DNA of 64,000 bases from Longibaculum muris (lineage in GTDB: Bacteria; Bacillota_I; Bacilli_A; Erysipelotrichales; Coprobacillaceae): the NCBI RefSeq assembly GCF_004343035.1, contig NZ_SMCQ01000004.1:62001-126000 (forward strand), written 5' to 3'. Of this stretch, positions 43,724-53,207 are shown in pieces. Every line of letters begins with the position of its first letter. Positions within the stretch are counted from its first letter, which is position 1. The position numbers and the translations under genes are program-made. The notes under the pieces were generated by a model. It worked only from the letters and a program-made list of their open reading frames with translations. It was not told the origin of the DNA and searched no databases.

Positions 43724-45214
43724 TCAATATAATTTCTTCCAAACTAAACCATAACTAGTATTATACTCACCTCCTGGATTTAAATAGTTGCTATATAATT
43801 GTCCTTCATAATATCCTGTATTAGCGATATTAGTTGTATAATTTTTAATGACATCTAATGTTTCATCCGTCAATATATCACATTGTGCTTCAAAATGACT
43901 CTTAACACTTCCATTGTTTGCCACTGATAATATACTATCTCCCTTAACATAAGCACTATTCTCATCATAATCTAATTTAATCTCTTGCCAACCAAATTTT
44001 CCATTAGATTTTTCTCCTGGCTTAGCATCATTATTAAATACACGATAATAATAATGATAAAATGTACCTGTTACTGAAGTATCAAGAATTCTTACAAAGC
44101 CACTAGGATCTGTTGGAGGATCGCTAAAAAATACTGGATATTGACTATTTTTTTTAGGATCATAATCAACAATTTTTGAAAGATCTATTTTATCAAGCTT
44201 TGATATAATTGTTTTTTCATCATAATTAGCATATTCATTAGGTTTTATTTCATATTTCGTACTTTTAGCTTCTTCTTCAGAAATTTCTTCCCAGTTTTTA
44301 TTCCAAATATTATCAGGTACAGGGTTATAAGGAAGTAAACCTAAATTACGATAATATTTACCATTATAAATAATAACATCCCCTAAAGAATATTTACTAT
44401 TTAATGTCCATTCTGATGTCAATCTTTTCCAGAAAGAAGATGAAACCCCTGGCTCATCACATCCAGAATTAGTTGTATTATTGTATAACCACCAGTAACC
44501 ATTATGAAAGACTCTATCTCCTTCCCTATAAAAATATGATGATGAATAAAACCATCTATTTGTCCCTAAATCCATAGATAATAATTGGTCAGCAACTGTC
44601 CCATCACCTTCAATTGTATTATCATTATCAGACTGATCAATTATTCCTTTATCCTTATTTGCATAAAATAACCAATAGCCATCATTTGATAATTGTTTAT
44701 AATCAGATGTATAAAAAGTTTGTTCTAAAATTTGCTTATTTGTAGATAAATTAAGAAATATAACCGTATCTCGATTCGTATATGTTACTTCATTTTTATT
44801 ATTTACTAAATTATATTTAATATCTAACCGTTGATTTGATTGGGAAGTACCATCACCTTTCATAGCAATAGAGAGATTCTTCTTATTTGTAAAATTTTTA
44901 TCAAACACTCTCGCTCCATCATGATATAATTCATTATCTTTAATATAGAAATAATGCCAGTCAGAATCTTCTAAATAATTAGGCACCATACTATTATCTT
45001 GTTCTATAAATCTTACATCAGTCGAATATTTAATTTCGTCTCTAACATAATCAGTTATAGAATCTATACATCTTTTATCTAAATCCATTTCTGTTGTTGT
45101 TGTTAAAAAATTAGAAGATGATAAAATAATTCCTCCAGCTATAAGCAAAACAATTGACCCTATAGCAATTGAAACAATAATTTCCACTAAAGTAAATCCT
45201 TTACTTTTTTTCAT
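43724..45214 (-). CDS. Minor pilin with two carbohydrate-binding-like repeats
   Basis: A 496-residue prepilin: SKGFTLVEIIVSIAIGSIVL at the N terminus, a pilin domain to about 190 that is closely similar to the neighbouring 187-residue protein, then a large C-terminal extension. Within it, about 224-265 (GDRVFHNGYWWLYNN, CDEPGVSSSFWKRL) and 269-310 (YSLGDVIIYNGKYYRN, WNKNW) resemble CBM5/12 chitin-binding-type modules. A tip adhesin of the pilus is a reasonable inference. GGAG precedes the ATG. Confidence 0.82.
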   Translation of the reverse strand: MKKSKGFTLVEIIVSIAIGSIVLLIAGGIILSSSNFLTTTTEMDLDKRCIDSITDYVRDEIKYSTDVRFIEQDNSMVPNYLEDSDWHYFYIKDNELYHDGARVFDKNFTNKKNLSIAMKGDGTSQSNQRLDIKYNLVNNKNEVTYTNRDTVIFLNLSTNKQILEQTFYTSDYKQLSNDGYWLFYANKDKGIIDQSDNDNTIEGDGTVADQLLSMDLGTNRWFYSSSYFYREGDRVFHNGYWWLYNNTTNSGCDEPGVSSSFWKRLTSEWTLNSKYSLGDVIIYNGKYYRNLGLLPYNPVPDNIWNKNWEEISEEEAKSTKYEIKPNEYANYDEKTIISKLDKIDLSKIVDYDPKKNSQYPVFFSDPPTDPSGFVRILDTSVTGTFYHYYYRVFNNDAKPGEKSNGKFGWQEIKLDYDENSAYVKGDSILSVANNGSVKSHFEAQCDILTDETLDVIKNYTTNIANTGYYEGQLYSNYLNPGGEYNTSYGLVWKKLY

Positions 45215-45258
45215 TATTTCATCTCTCCTTTACGTTATATAAAACTTACGCAATATCG

Positions 45259-45822
45259 TTATTTATCATTTTCATTCAGATAAAATAACCAATATTCAGT
45301 ATTTAATAATTCTTTATATTCTGCAGTATAAAGTCCCTGTTTAAGTATTTTTTGATCTACAGATAGATTAATAAACAAAATTGTATCCCTACTTGAATAT
45401 ACTAAATCATTATTATTGTCTAACAATTTATATTTTATATCCAAACGATGATTCGATTGGGTTGTTCCATTTCCTTTCATCATGATAGAAAGACTTTTCT
45501 TATTAGTAAAATTTTTATCAAAAACCCTTTCACCATCATGATATAATTCTCCATTTTTAACATAGAAATAATGCCAATTTAAGTCATCATCAGAATAATC
45601 AGGTACAAGTTTACTATCTTTTGGAATAAATCTAACATCTGTAGAATACTCTATTTCTCCTCTAACAAAATCAATAATTGAATCTAAAGATTGTTTTTCA
45701 ATATCAATATTAACCGGTTTTGATGAAGACAAAGTAAATCCAACTATTATAAATATCATTATTAATCCAACAGTAATTGAAAAAATCATTTCAATTAAAG
45801 TAAAACCTTTACTCGTTTTCAT
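45259..45822 (-). CDS. Minor pilin, short paralogue
   Basis: A 187-residue prepilin with SKGFTLIEMIFSITVGLIMI at the N terminus. Its whole length matches the first 190 residues of the next gene (for example HYFYVKNGELYHDG and FDKNFTNKKSLSI). It stops just where that protein continues into the binding-like repeats. It therefore derives from a tandem duplication, with loss or gain of the C-terminal part. I use the ATG at 45822 after GGAG. It may be a second tip subunit lacking the adhesive part. Confidence 0.82.
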   Translation of the reverse strand: MKTSKGFTLIEMIFSITVGLIMIFIIVGFTLSSSKPVNIDIEKQSLDSIIDFVRGEIEYSTDVRFIPKDSKLVPDYSDDDLNWHYFYVKNGELYHDGERVFDKNFTNKKSLSIMMKGNGTTQSNHRLDIKYKLLDNNNDLVYSSRDTILFINLSVDQKILKQGLYTAEYKELLNTEYWLFYLNENDK

Positions 45823-45839
45823 TATCTTATCTCCATCCA

Positions 45840-46775
45840 TTATTTTTCAATCATATATATGTTAAATCTATATTTATTACGGTTATCATAAATTTCTTCT
45901 GGTGTATAGGCCTTTCCATCACGAATACTAATCGCTTTTGCATCTTGATAACCATTTTTAGAAAAGGCGCTTTGCAAATTCCCGCGGGCCCAATTATCTC
46001 TTTCATCAAACAAAGTCCCTCCATTAGGACCCAATAAAACTGTTCTATTTTGATAATCTCCATATGGGGTTTCAAAACCAATAACATCATATGATGAATC
46101 AGCTTGTTTTTGAATCTGATACCATATGATATCTCCCTTTATATTTAAATAAGCGGAAATAGAACTTTTTATTTGAGATTGAGTTGCGACTCTGCTTAAG
46201 CAACTTAAAACATATTTTTCATTATAATATGTCTCAGTAGCAGACTTTTTTATTTTAATGCTTTCGTCAGAATAATATTGATAAGTAACACCACCATCAT
46301 AATTATGATTTATGTTAACTTTTATATATGATGGGAAAGAAGCTTGAGTGCTTGCCATAGGCCAACGCATACGAAATCTTATAGTTGCTTCTACCATTTC
46401 ATCATCAGATGGAGTTTCATTGTCAACCCATTCATTTAATTGATTAGATGATATAAACTTAGAAAATTTGATATCAAACATATCTGAAGAACTGCCAACC
46501 ATTTTTTCTTGAGATACTGTAGAACACTTAAACGATGTAGATGTTCCATCATCAAAAGTGAAAATCATTGAGTCAGAATAAAGACTTATATCATCATTGT
46601 CAGTCGCAACAATTGAATTATATAATGTATTCGTTTCTGTTTTTATGATAGAACCTTCACTCGCAATAACTGATACATTATAAAAACCTACTAAAAACAT
46701 TCCTCCTGCAATAGCAAGTATAGCAAAAGTAATTATCGATTCAATTAAAGTAAATCCCTTTTTATTCATTTTCAT
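45840..46775 (-). CDS. Minor pilin
   Basis: A 311-residue prepilin: KKGFTLIESIITFAILAIAG with a conserved glutamate and hydrophobic helix. The C-terminal part (PYGDYQNRTVLLGPNGGTLF) has no known domain. A start at the ATG at 46775 is preferred; an in-frame TTG at 46793 is possible and a weak GGGGA lies between. It overlaps the upstream gene end and sits between the PilX-like gene and the duplicated minor pilins. Confidence 0.78.
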   Translation of the reverse strand: MKMNKKGFTLIESIITFAILAIAGGMFLVGFYNVSVIASEGSIIKTETNTLYNSIVATDNDDISLYSDSMIFTFDDGTSTSFKCSTVSQEKMVGSSSDMFDIKFSKFISSNQLNEWVDNETPSDDEMVEATIRFRMRWPMASTQASFPSYIKVNINHNYDGGVTYQYYSDESIKIKKSATETYYNEKYVLSCLSRVATQSQIKSSISAYLNIKGDIIWYQIQKQADSSYDVIGFETPYGDYQNRTVLLGPNGGTLFDERDNWARGNLQSAFSKNGYQDAKAISIRDGKAYTPEEIYDNRNKYRFNIYMIEK

Positions 46776-47220
46776 GGTTGTATTCATCCCCAATCTTAGA
46801 ATAAGTTACTTTTTTCCATTGACCGCTTTGTTTCATCAATGTTAATTGTATTTCTTCAGTTTGATGATTATATATAGATGTTACTTGAATATAAATTATA
46901 TTTTTGTCATTGTTATCATATTTAATAACTGCAGATATTTCACCTGCATGACCATTCGGTAATTGAACATCAGTTATTTTTCTATCAGTATAGTTATTTG
47001 AAGGTAAAAATAATTCCTCACTATTATTTATTTGACCAGCAATAGTCTCTATGACAGAAATACCATTTAAATATGCCTGTTTTCTTGCATGTTCATTAAT
47101 TGCTCTTTTTTGGTAAGATGTTGCAATAGCAAGTGCAGTCCCTAATATGATGAAAATAATTAGAACTATAACTATTCCTGTTACAATTGTAGAACCACGT
47201 TCATTCATCTTTTTCATCAT
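46762..47220 (-). CDS. PilX-like minor pilus protein
   Basis: A 152-residue protein with an N-terminal basic start and one hydrophobic helix, NERGSTIVTGIVIVLIIFII, as in PilX/pseudopilin-type proteins that lack the full GFTLxE signal. The rest is a small beta-rich domain. It follows pilO and precedes the prepilins, the usual position for minor pilus subunits. The ATG at 47220 sits after GAGGTG. Confidence 0.68.
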   Translation of the reverse strand: MMKKMNERGSTIVTGIVIVLIIFIILGTALAIATSYQKRAINEHARKQAYLNGISVIETIAGQINNSEELFLPSNNYTDRKITDVQLPNGHAGEISAVIKYDNNDKNIIYIQVTSIYNHQTEEIQLTLMKQSGQWKKVTYSKIGDEYNHENE

Positions 47221-47232
47221 TGACACCTCACT

Positions 47233-47970
47233 TTACTGTTCTGCCATATAAATAACAATTTCTAATGATACTGTTGCAGGTTTTGTTGGATCAGTAGATT
47301 CACTAAAATTAAATTTAGAAATTTCTACCCCTTTCATCTTATTAAATTCATCAATTGTTTTTGTTATTTGATTTAATGTTCCCGTTACTGAAACATTAAC
47401 TTTTGCTTGAAAGACATAATCCTTTTCTTCTTGTTTTTTCTTTTTCTCATCAGTTTTATCTTTGCTCGTTTCATCATCTTTGTCTTTTTCATCTGTTTTA
47501 TCTTTTTCATTAGTTTTATCTTTTTCATCAGTTTTTGTTAATTCTTTTATTTTTTCATCTGTTTCATTAGTCGTTGTTTCTTTTTTATCATCTTTAGCTT
47601 TTTTTATTTTCACTGCTGTAACATCAGATAATGTTAATGATGTAGGAGTCAATCCTTGCGATAAAAAAGTTGTTGTTATTAATTTATCTATTTTTTAAGT
47701 AGATAAAATAGGATTATAATTTTCTATAACTTGTTTCAAATTATCTTGTTCAACTTTTAACTGATCTGGTGCTCCAAGATAATCTGTTAACTCTATTTGT
47801 AAAGCAGTATTTTCCATCAAAATATCTTGATATTCTTTATTTAATACAGTATTTTTATCCAAAGCTGGAACAATAACAAAAAACCATCCTCCTACAACTA
47901 TTAAAAAACAAACAAGAAAATACAATAATTTTTTCTCTCGACTAGATAATTGGTCTACAATTTCTTTCAT
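47233..47970 (-). pseudogene. pilO: pilO-like gene interrupted by an in-frame stop
   Basis: The N-terminal part, 47695-47970, encodes 91 residues: a transmembrane helix (LLYFLVCFLIVVGGWFF) and coiled coil ending NYNPILST. A TAA at 47695-47697 stops it. The same frame then continues without a break (KIDKLITTTFLSQGLTPTSL) into a Lys/Asp/Glu-rich linker and a PilO-type ferredoxin-like domain (VNVSVTGTLNQITKTIDEFN). One base change (TAA from GAA) would restore a normal PilO. It may be a nonsense mutation, a sequencing error or read-through. Confidence 0.82.
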
Positions 47971-47971
47971 A

Positions 47972-48616
47972 TTATTGTGCACCTCCATCTAACAAAATAA
48001 CTATGCTAAATGAATAAAATGTTGTTTCACTGGTTGTTGTTATCTCTTGACCAGTCAAAGCATCAAATTCACCAGTACCAACAGTGTTTGTTTTTTTCGT
48101 TTGCTGATAACCATTATAAGAAATATTAGTCATTTGATATTTTGTTTTTAAATTAGAAATATATTTTTCAATATTTTGAACATTCATTGAAGTAAATGAA
48201 GCTGCAATTGTTTTTGCTTCTTGATCAAAGCTTAATGAATTTAATGTCATATTTGATAATAATGAATTTTTTAATGTTAAAACTTGTTTTTTTGTAAGTT
48301 CTGGTAAACTTGCAATAGTGTTATCAACAGATTGTAATGATGAATAAGTTGCTTTTAATGTTGCTAGCTTATAATATGGTTCTTTATCAGTAGCATCTAT
48401 TTTCAATTGAATTTCTTCATTTAATAATTGAACATCATCAATTTTATTTTGAACTGTTCTATTCATCACAAATATAAAAATAAATGCCATTGCAAAAACA
48501 AGAAATAATCCTAAAGGAATACTTACATATTTTAATACTTTTGATGACTTTGAAGGACCTTCTTTTCGATTATAGGCCGCAAGTAAGTCTAATTCTTTAT
48601 TTTGAATTCTAAACAT
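47972..48616 (-). CDS. pilN: Type IV pilus assembly protein PilN-like
   Basis: A 214-residue protein with a short cytoplasmic N terminus (FRIQNKELDLLAAYNRKEG), a transmembrane helix (SIPLGLFLVFAMAFIFIFV) and a periplasm-facing (outside) coiled coil plus small alpha/beta domain. PilN binds PilM through its N terminus and PilO through the rest. The ATG at 48616 follows GAGG; an ATG five codons upstream is possible. It overlaps or touches both neighbours. Confidence 0.82.
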   Translation of the reverse strand: MFRIQNKELDLLAAYNRKEGPSKSSKVLKYVSIPLGLFLVFAMAFIFIFVMNRTVQNKIDDVQLLNEEIQLKIDATDKEPYYKLATLKATYSSLQSVDNTIASLPELTKKQVLTLKNSLLSNMTLNSLSFDQEAKTIAASFTSMNVQNIEKYISNLKTKYQMTNISYNGYQQTKKTNTVGTGEFDALTGQEITTTSETTFYSFSIVILLDGGAQ

Positions 48617-48627
48617 TATTAACGACC

Positions 48628-49530
48628 TCACTTTCTCTTAAAATATCCAACACAATAGGCATAATCATTAATATCAAAAGATACTTCATTATTATTGACA
48701 GCATATATCGCCTTTGATTTAGGCAATCGATTAGCAATAATGCCTAAAGAAGTTCTTATTCTATCAAATAACTTTTGCTCTTTTTCTTGATCTAATCCAA
48801 AGAAATAAATATCTGTTAATGGATGATCTTGCTGACTTGATGAAGCAAATTGTTTCAATTGAGAAATAACTCCTATAACTTCATTTTCAAATTCTAAAGT
48901 CCCCTTAGTAGAAAAAATTCTTGAACGATTTGTCAAAATATATTCATTGTTAATAAACAAAACACTGATTACATTTTGACCATCTATTTGGGTGATTGCA
49001 TATGACTTATCAAGAAATCCTGCTAATTGTTTGACAAGACTCATTAAAACATTAATAGCATAATCAATTGCAACAATAGCAATTCCAGATTCATTAAAGA
49101 CTTCCAAATAACTATCAATAAATTGTCTTTCTACTCCTACACAAAAGATTTTACTTGCACCTTTAACAGTTTCATCATCTCCTATATAAGAATAATCATA
49201 TACAACATCCTCACTATTACTATCAACAGTAGATAATTCATCTTTAACAAACTGTAAAATTTCTTTTTCTCGCATTTTTGGAATACTAGCAGATTTAGCC
49301 AAAATCTTTGCACTATCTACGACCAAAACAGCCTCAGTAATTCCCTTATCATATACAACTTTTAATTTCTGTTTCAAATCATAATCATCAATAATGACCC
49401 CATTTAACATTGTTCCCTCATTAAGAGGAAGTTGAAAATAATCATTAACTCTTAAAACATCTCTTTTAGATTCAGCAGTCACAACAGATATATTCTCACT
49501 TGAAATATATATCACTGTTCCATTTTTCAT
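48628..49530 (-). CDS. pilM: Type IV pilus assembly protein PilM-like
   Basis: A 300-residue actin-like ATPase fold: the N-terminal VIYISSENISVVTAE, the middle VLVVDSAKILAKSASIPKMR and the conserved IVAIDYAINVLMSLVKQLAG region. PilM is the cytoplasmic ring anchoring PilN/PilO. AGGGGG precedes the ATG. The gene order pilC-pilM-pilN-pilO is standard. Confidence 0.82.
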   Translation of the reverse strand: MKNGTVIYISSENISVVTAESKRDVLRVNDYFQLPLNEGTMLNGVIIDDYDLKQKLKVVYDKGITEAVLVVDSAKILAKSASIPKMREKEILQFVKDELSTVDSNSEDVVYDYSYIGDDETVKGASKIFCVGVERQFIDSYLEVFNESGIAIVAIDYAINVLMSLVKQLAGFLDKSYAITQIDGQNVISVLFINNEYILTNRSRIFSTKGTLEFENEVIGVISQLKQFASSSQQDHPLTDIYFFGLDQEKEQKLFDRIRTSLGIIANRLPKSKAIYAVNNNEVSFDINDYAYCVGYFKRK

Positions 49531-49544
49531 AGTTATACCCCCTC

Positions 49545-50735
49545 TTAGCTTGATCCAATGCTTCCATATAAAGAATAAAGAGGAAGCATGACTGATATAA
49601 TAATTGTACCTATAATAACACCCAAAATAATAATCATTAATGGTTGCAATAATGTCACCATTTTTTCAGTTGCCAGTTCTGCTTCATAATCAAAATCATC
49701 CGCAACATTTAACAAAGTTTGATCCAATTTACCACTTTCCTCACCAATATAAACTGAACTTGCAAGTTTAGGATCAAACCCATCAATAATTGAAATTGCT
49801 TGACTTAAATTTGTTCCATCACGCACCTGTTTAATGACTTCATCAAATTGACTGGCTATATAAACATTATTAATTGTTCCTCTTGCCAAAGCTAATGAAT
49901 TTAACATGGATACTCCACTTGTGTAAAGTGAACTCATACTTCTAGCAAAACGAGCAGTATAGATAATTTTTGTTAGATATCCTACTTTAGGACAATGTAC
50001 CTTAAATTTATCCCAAGCAAATCGTATCTTAGTCACTCTCATACTCATTGTAATAATACATATTATAATTAAAACTCCAATTAAAAACCATTCCCAATTA
50101 GCTATCATTGCTTTAGAAATCCCAAACATAACTTGAGTAATCAAAGGAATTGGCGCATCACCAAACATATCAAAGAAATTAGGCAAAATAAGTGTAAATA
50201 CCGCAATGACTACAAAAATCGTTACAACAACCAAAATCATCGGATACATCATTGCACTCTTTACTTTATTTTGTAATTTATTATCTTTATCGAATTGTGT
50301 TGCGAGTTTCATAGATGTCTTATCTAACATTCCCGTTGATTCACTAGCCCTAAACATATTAATCATAAGTGAAGGAAACATTTCTCCTTGTGCAGCCAAA
50401 GCATCTGATAACGACAACCCTTGTTGAAGCTTAACATAAATATCTTTATATAGGGCCTGTAACTTTGGATTAGGTGTTCTTTTTGCTATGATATTCATTG
50501 CCATGATCAAAGAAATACCAGAAGAAACCATCGTTCCTAATTCTCTACAAAACTCTGATAAATCATTTAACTTCATTTTTTTACGATCTTCTTCTTTTAC
50601 AATCTCTTTACATTTCAAAAGATATAAATTCTCAGAACGCAATAAAGTGACAAGTTCTTCACGAGAATTGACCTCTCTCTTGCCATGATATTTCTTAGAA
50701 TTTATATCCTTTGCAATATACTTAAACGTTGCCAT
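49545..50735 (-). CDS. pilC: Type IV pilus inner-membrane platform protein PilC
   Basis: A 396-residue GspF/PilC protein: two T2SSF domains, the first containing EFCRELGTMVSSGISLIMAM and the second FARSMSSLYTSGVSMLNSLA, with three membrane helices (for example PLMIIILGVIIGTIIISVMLP at the end). It is the platform on which PilB acts. GAGG precedes the ATG. Confidence 0.94.
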   Translation of the reverse strand: MATFKYIAKDINSKKYHGKREVNSREELVTLLRSENLYLLKCKEIVKEEDRKKMKLNDLSEFCRELGTMVSSGISLIMAMNIIAKRTPNPKLQALYKDIYVKLQQGLSLSDALAAQGEMFPSLMINMFRASESTGMLDKTSMKLATQFDKDNKLQNKVKSAMMYPMILVVVTIFVVIAVFTLILPNFFDMFGDAPIPLITQVMFGISKAMIANWEWFLIGVLIIICIITMSMRVTKIRFAWDKFKVHCPKVGYLTKIIYTARFARSMSSLYTSGVSMLNSLALARGTINNVYIASQFDEVIKQVRDGTNLSQAISIIDGFDPKLASSVYIGEESGKLDQTLLNVADDFDYEAELATEKMVTLLQPLMIIILGVIIGTIIISVMLPLYSLYGSIGSS

Positions 50736-50755
50736 AAACGTTCCATCCTCTCATA

Positions 50756-51523
50756 TTATAATCCAAACAAAGCTAAATACCAGCTTAACAATTCATTCCC
50801 ATACAACAACGATACAAACATTCCAAAACAAATATACGGACCAAAAGCAATATGACCTTTCTTATCAACCTTATGTGTTAACATTAAATATCCTGCATAA
50901 CATCCAGCAATAATAACAGCTATAAACATGCCAACCAATACCAATTTCCAACCTAACATTAACCCACATACGGCAATCAATTTGATATCTCCTCCACCAA
51001 AACAATCAGGAATAATCAAGTTCATTAAATACATTGGTCCACTAACAATAAAAAATCCAATAAGACATTCCCACAAACTATTATGATTAAAAGGATAATA
51101 CAAAACACAAACAACTAAACAAGCAATCACTAAAGAATTAGGAATTGTCATTGTATCAAAATCAATCATTGTAATAGCCACTAAAATCATTGCAAACACA
51201 AATGAAATCAATGTCATCCAATGGATTCCATAACGATAAAAACACAACATTCCTAGCATTCCACCAATAAACTCCAATATTGTATCCCTCATAGGAATAG
51301 GTGAACGACAATATCGACATTTTCCACCTAAACACAAATAACTAACAATTGGAATTAAATCAATAGCTTTTAATTGATGTTGACAACTTGGACAAAAACT
51401 TCTTCCTTTTGCCACACTGATTCCTAAAGGCAAGCGATAAATAACAACATTTATAAAACTTGCAACACAAGTTCCAATAACAAACATATAAATATACAAG
51501 AATATAAGTATTGTTTCCATCAT
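50756..51523 (-). CDS. pilD: Prepilin peptidase PilD
   Basis: A 255-residue membrane protease and N-methyltransferase. Cytoplasmic zinc-type cysteines CPSCQHQL and CRYCRSPIP, the catalytic aspartates in MIDFDTMTIPN and GGGDIKLIAV, and about seven helices are all present. It cleaves the GFTLxE prepilins of this operon. AGGG precedes the ATG. It follows pilA across a long hairpin. Confidence 0.95.
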   Translation of the reverse strand: MMETILIFLYIYMFVIGTCVASFINVVIYRLPLGISVAKGRSFCPSCQHQLKAIDLIPIVSYLCLGGKCRYCRSPIPMRDTILEFIGGMLGMLCFYRYGIHWMTLISFVFAMILVAITMIDFDTMTIPNSLVIACLVVCVLYYPFNHNSLWECLIGFFIVSGPMYLMNLIIPDCFGGGDIKLIAVCGLMLGWKLVLVGMFIAVIIAGCYAGYLMLTHKVDKKGHIAFGPYICFGMFVSLLYGNELLSWYLALFGL

Positions 51524-51567
51524 TTATCACCCTTCTATTATTATAACTGATTTGCTTAAAGAATGAA

Positions 51568-51596
51568 ACCCTCTCTCAAAAAGAGAGAGGGTTTAA
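51568..51596 (-). terminator. Strong hairpin after pilA
   Basis: AAACCCTCTCTC and GAGAGAGGGTTT pair over 12 bases with a five-base loop, directly after the pilA stop. No T-run follows on the minus strand, so it may stabilise the pilA mRNA 3' end or partly stop transcription, giving more pilin than assembly proteins. Confidence 0.7.
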
Positions 51597-51600
51597 AAAC

Positions 51601-52119
51601 TTATTCAAATTCGTCACCTACATAAACTTTTCCATTTAATTCGATAGCAATTCCTTTACCATCCAAATTAAAAGTCATTACTTTAAAATCAGGACTAGAC
51701 AATGTTGTAGTACCAGATGGAGCTGTAATTTCAGACTGATCAGTAACAGTTATCACATCACCTTTTTGAGTAATTTTAGCACTAGTATACAACTTAATGT
51801 TAGTTGCGTTCTTACCATCACCTATAGCCGTATTGATAGTTCCTTCTGCCTTTGCTGTATCGCTTATCATTGCTGCCCATTCCTCTGCATCGATTTTCTT
51901 ATCACCAGCATAAGCTTTAGCCATTTCAGCTTGAGCAGTTGTCATGACAGTTCTTGCTTGTGCCATGTATTTAGCATTATCAGCTTCGCTTAAGTATTTC
52001 ATAACTGAAGGTACTGCAACAGCCATTAATACAGCCAAAATAACAACGACTACTATGATTTCAATTAATGTAAAACCTTTCTTATTCTTTTTTAATTCTC
52101 TAAGTTTTTTGATATTCAT
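51601..52119 (-). CDS. pilA: Major type IV pilin PilA
   Basis: A 172-residue prepilin. KKGFTLIEIIVVVVILAVLM is the signal and helix, followed by a conserved AVPSVMKYLSEADNAKYMAQ. The C-terminal globular part ends GKVYVGDEFE. Its size, short leader and first position behind a strong promoter suggest the major subunit. It has an atypical 14-residue leader with many lysines. GGGAGG precedes the ATG. Confidence 0.9.
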   Translation of the reverse strand: MNIKKLRELKKNKKGFTLIEIIVVVVILAVLMAVAVPSVMKYLSEADNAKYMAQARTVMTTAQAEMAKAYAGDKKIDAEEWAAMISDTAKAEGTINTAIGDGKNATNIKLYTSAKITQKGDVITVTDQSEITAPSGTTTLSSPDFKVMTFNLDGKGIAIELNGKVYVGDEFE

Positions 52120-52145
52120 TTCAAAAACCTCCCTTTCATACTTAG

Positions 52146-52174
52146 ATTATAATACCAAAAAAAGGATTCATCAA
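52146..52174 (-). promoter_or_regulatory. Promoter of the pilus operon
   Basis: Minus strand: -35 TTGATG at 52174-52169, 17-base spacer, -10 TATAAT at 52151-52146, about 30 bases before the pilA start. The upstream sequence is A/T-tract rich. There is no riboswitch here. Confidence 0.82.
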
Positions 52175-52220
52175 GAAAAATCACAAAAAAATAACAAATA
52201 AATTGTAAAAATATCACAAC

Positions 52221-53075
52221 TTATGAGTTTTCTCGCTGATTTTGTAAATACATGTAGAATGTCACCATAAAAATCACAAAATATCCGATAATAGAAAGGT
52301 AATCTGGGATTTGTCCAAAGGCAATAAATCCTAATAATGCTGCAAAAATAACTTGTGAATAATCATAAATAGAGATGTCGCGACCAGCAGAATGTGAGTA
52401 CGCAGATGTTACTGCAAATTGTCCACCTGCAGCAGCAATTCCAGCTAATAATAAGTAAGCGATTTGCTGAAAAGTCATAGGTTGAAAGTTAAATATTAAA
52501 TACGGAATAACACTCAAACATGAAAAAAGTGAAAAGTAAAAGACAATTTGTGGTCCTTTGACTCCTCTTTGTGACAACATTCTTACTAGTGTATAAGCCA
52601 TTCCTGCACTCATAGCACCTATCATAGCTATTAAAGATGCAAATAGCTCACTATTTGCAAAGCTTGGTTTAACAACAAATAACATTCCTATAAAAGCAAT
52701 AATAATAGAAAGAATTTGTTGTTTGGATACTTTTTCTTTTAATAATAGAAAAGAAAAGATAATAACAAAAAATGGGGCTAATTTTTGAATGATGGATGCA
52801 TCTGATAATAATAAATGATCAACGGCATAGAAATTAGCAATAATTCCAATTGTCCCTAAAATAGCGCGTAAAAGCAAGAGCGGAACATTTTTCTTTTCAA
52901 TATGAAAACCTACCCCACTTTTCTTTAAGATTGCTAAGGCGATAAACGCAGCAATAAAATTTCTAAAGAAACTCTTTTGAATAGCCGGTAAATCACCAGA
53001 TAATTTAACAAATAAATTCATTACAGCAAAACATAATGCTGATATAACAATAAACATAATTCCTTTGTTTTTCAT
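52221..53075 (-). CDS. EamA-family (DMT) transporter
   Basis: A 284-residue membrane protein with ten predicted helices in two EamA repeats; SFFRNFIAAFIALAILKKSG and the second-repeat region AGMAYTLVRMLSQRG support this. Members of this family export amino acids or other metabolites. It lies upstream of the pilus operon, on the same strand. Substrate unknown. Confidence 0.88.
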   Translation of the reverse strand: MKNKGIMFIVISALCFAVMNLFVKLSGDLPAIQKSFFRNFIAAFIALAILKKSGVGFHIEKKNVPLLLLRAILGTIGIIANFYAVDHLLLSDASIIQKLAPFFVIIFSFLLLKEKVSKQQILSIIIAFIGMLFVVKPSFANSELFASLIAMIGAMSAGMAYTLVRMLSQRGVKGPQIVFYFSLFSCLSVIPYLIFNFQPMTFQQIAYLLLAGIAAAGGQFAVTSAYSHSAGRDISIYDYSQVIFAALLGFIAFGQIPDYLSIIGYFVIFMVTFYMYLQNQRENS

Positions 53076-53207
53076 ACTCTCACCTCAATGTTCATTAATA
53101 TATCTTATTTTACTCTATTTGTAAAAGGAAATACTTTTTTAATTCCACTAAATAACCATAGCATTCTATTTTGAAAAACTATATAATAATGACAAGGGAG
53201 TGATATT

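Noticed and set aside
47233-47652. Lys/Asp/Glu-rich 139-residue frame as an independent gene
   Set aside because: It continues in the same frame as the upstream pilO part across one TAA, and has no ribosome site of its own before its first start codon.
47462-47698. Plus-strand serine/phenylalanine-rich open frame
   Set aside because: It is the complement of the Lys/Asp/Glu-rich linker of the pilO-like gene.
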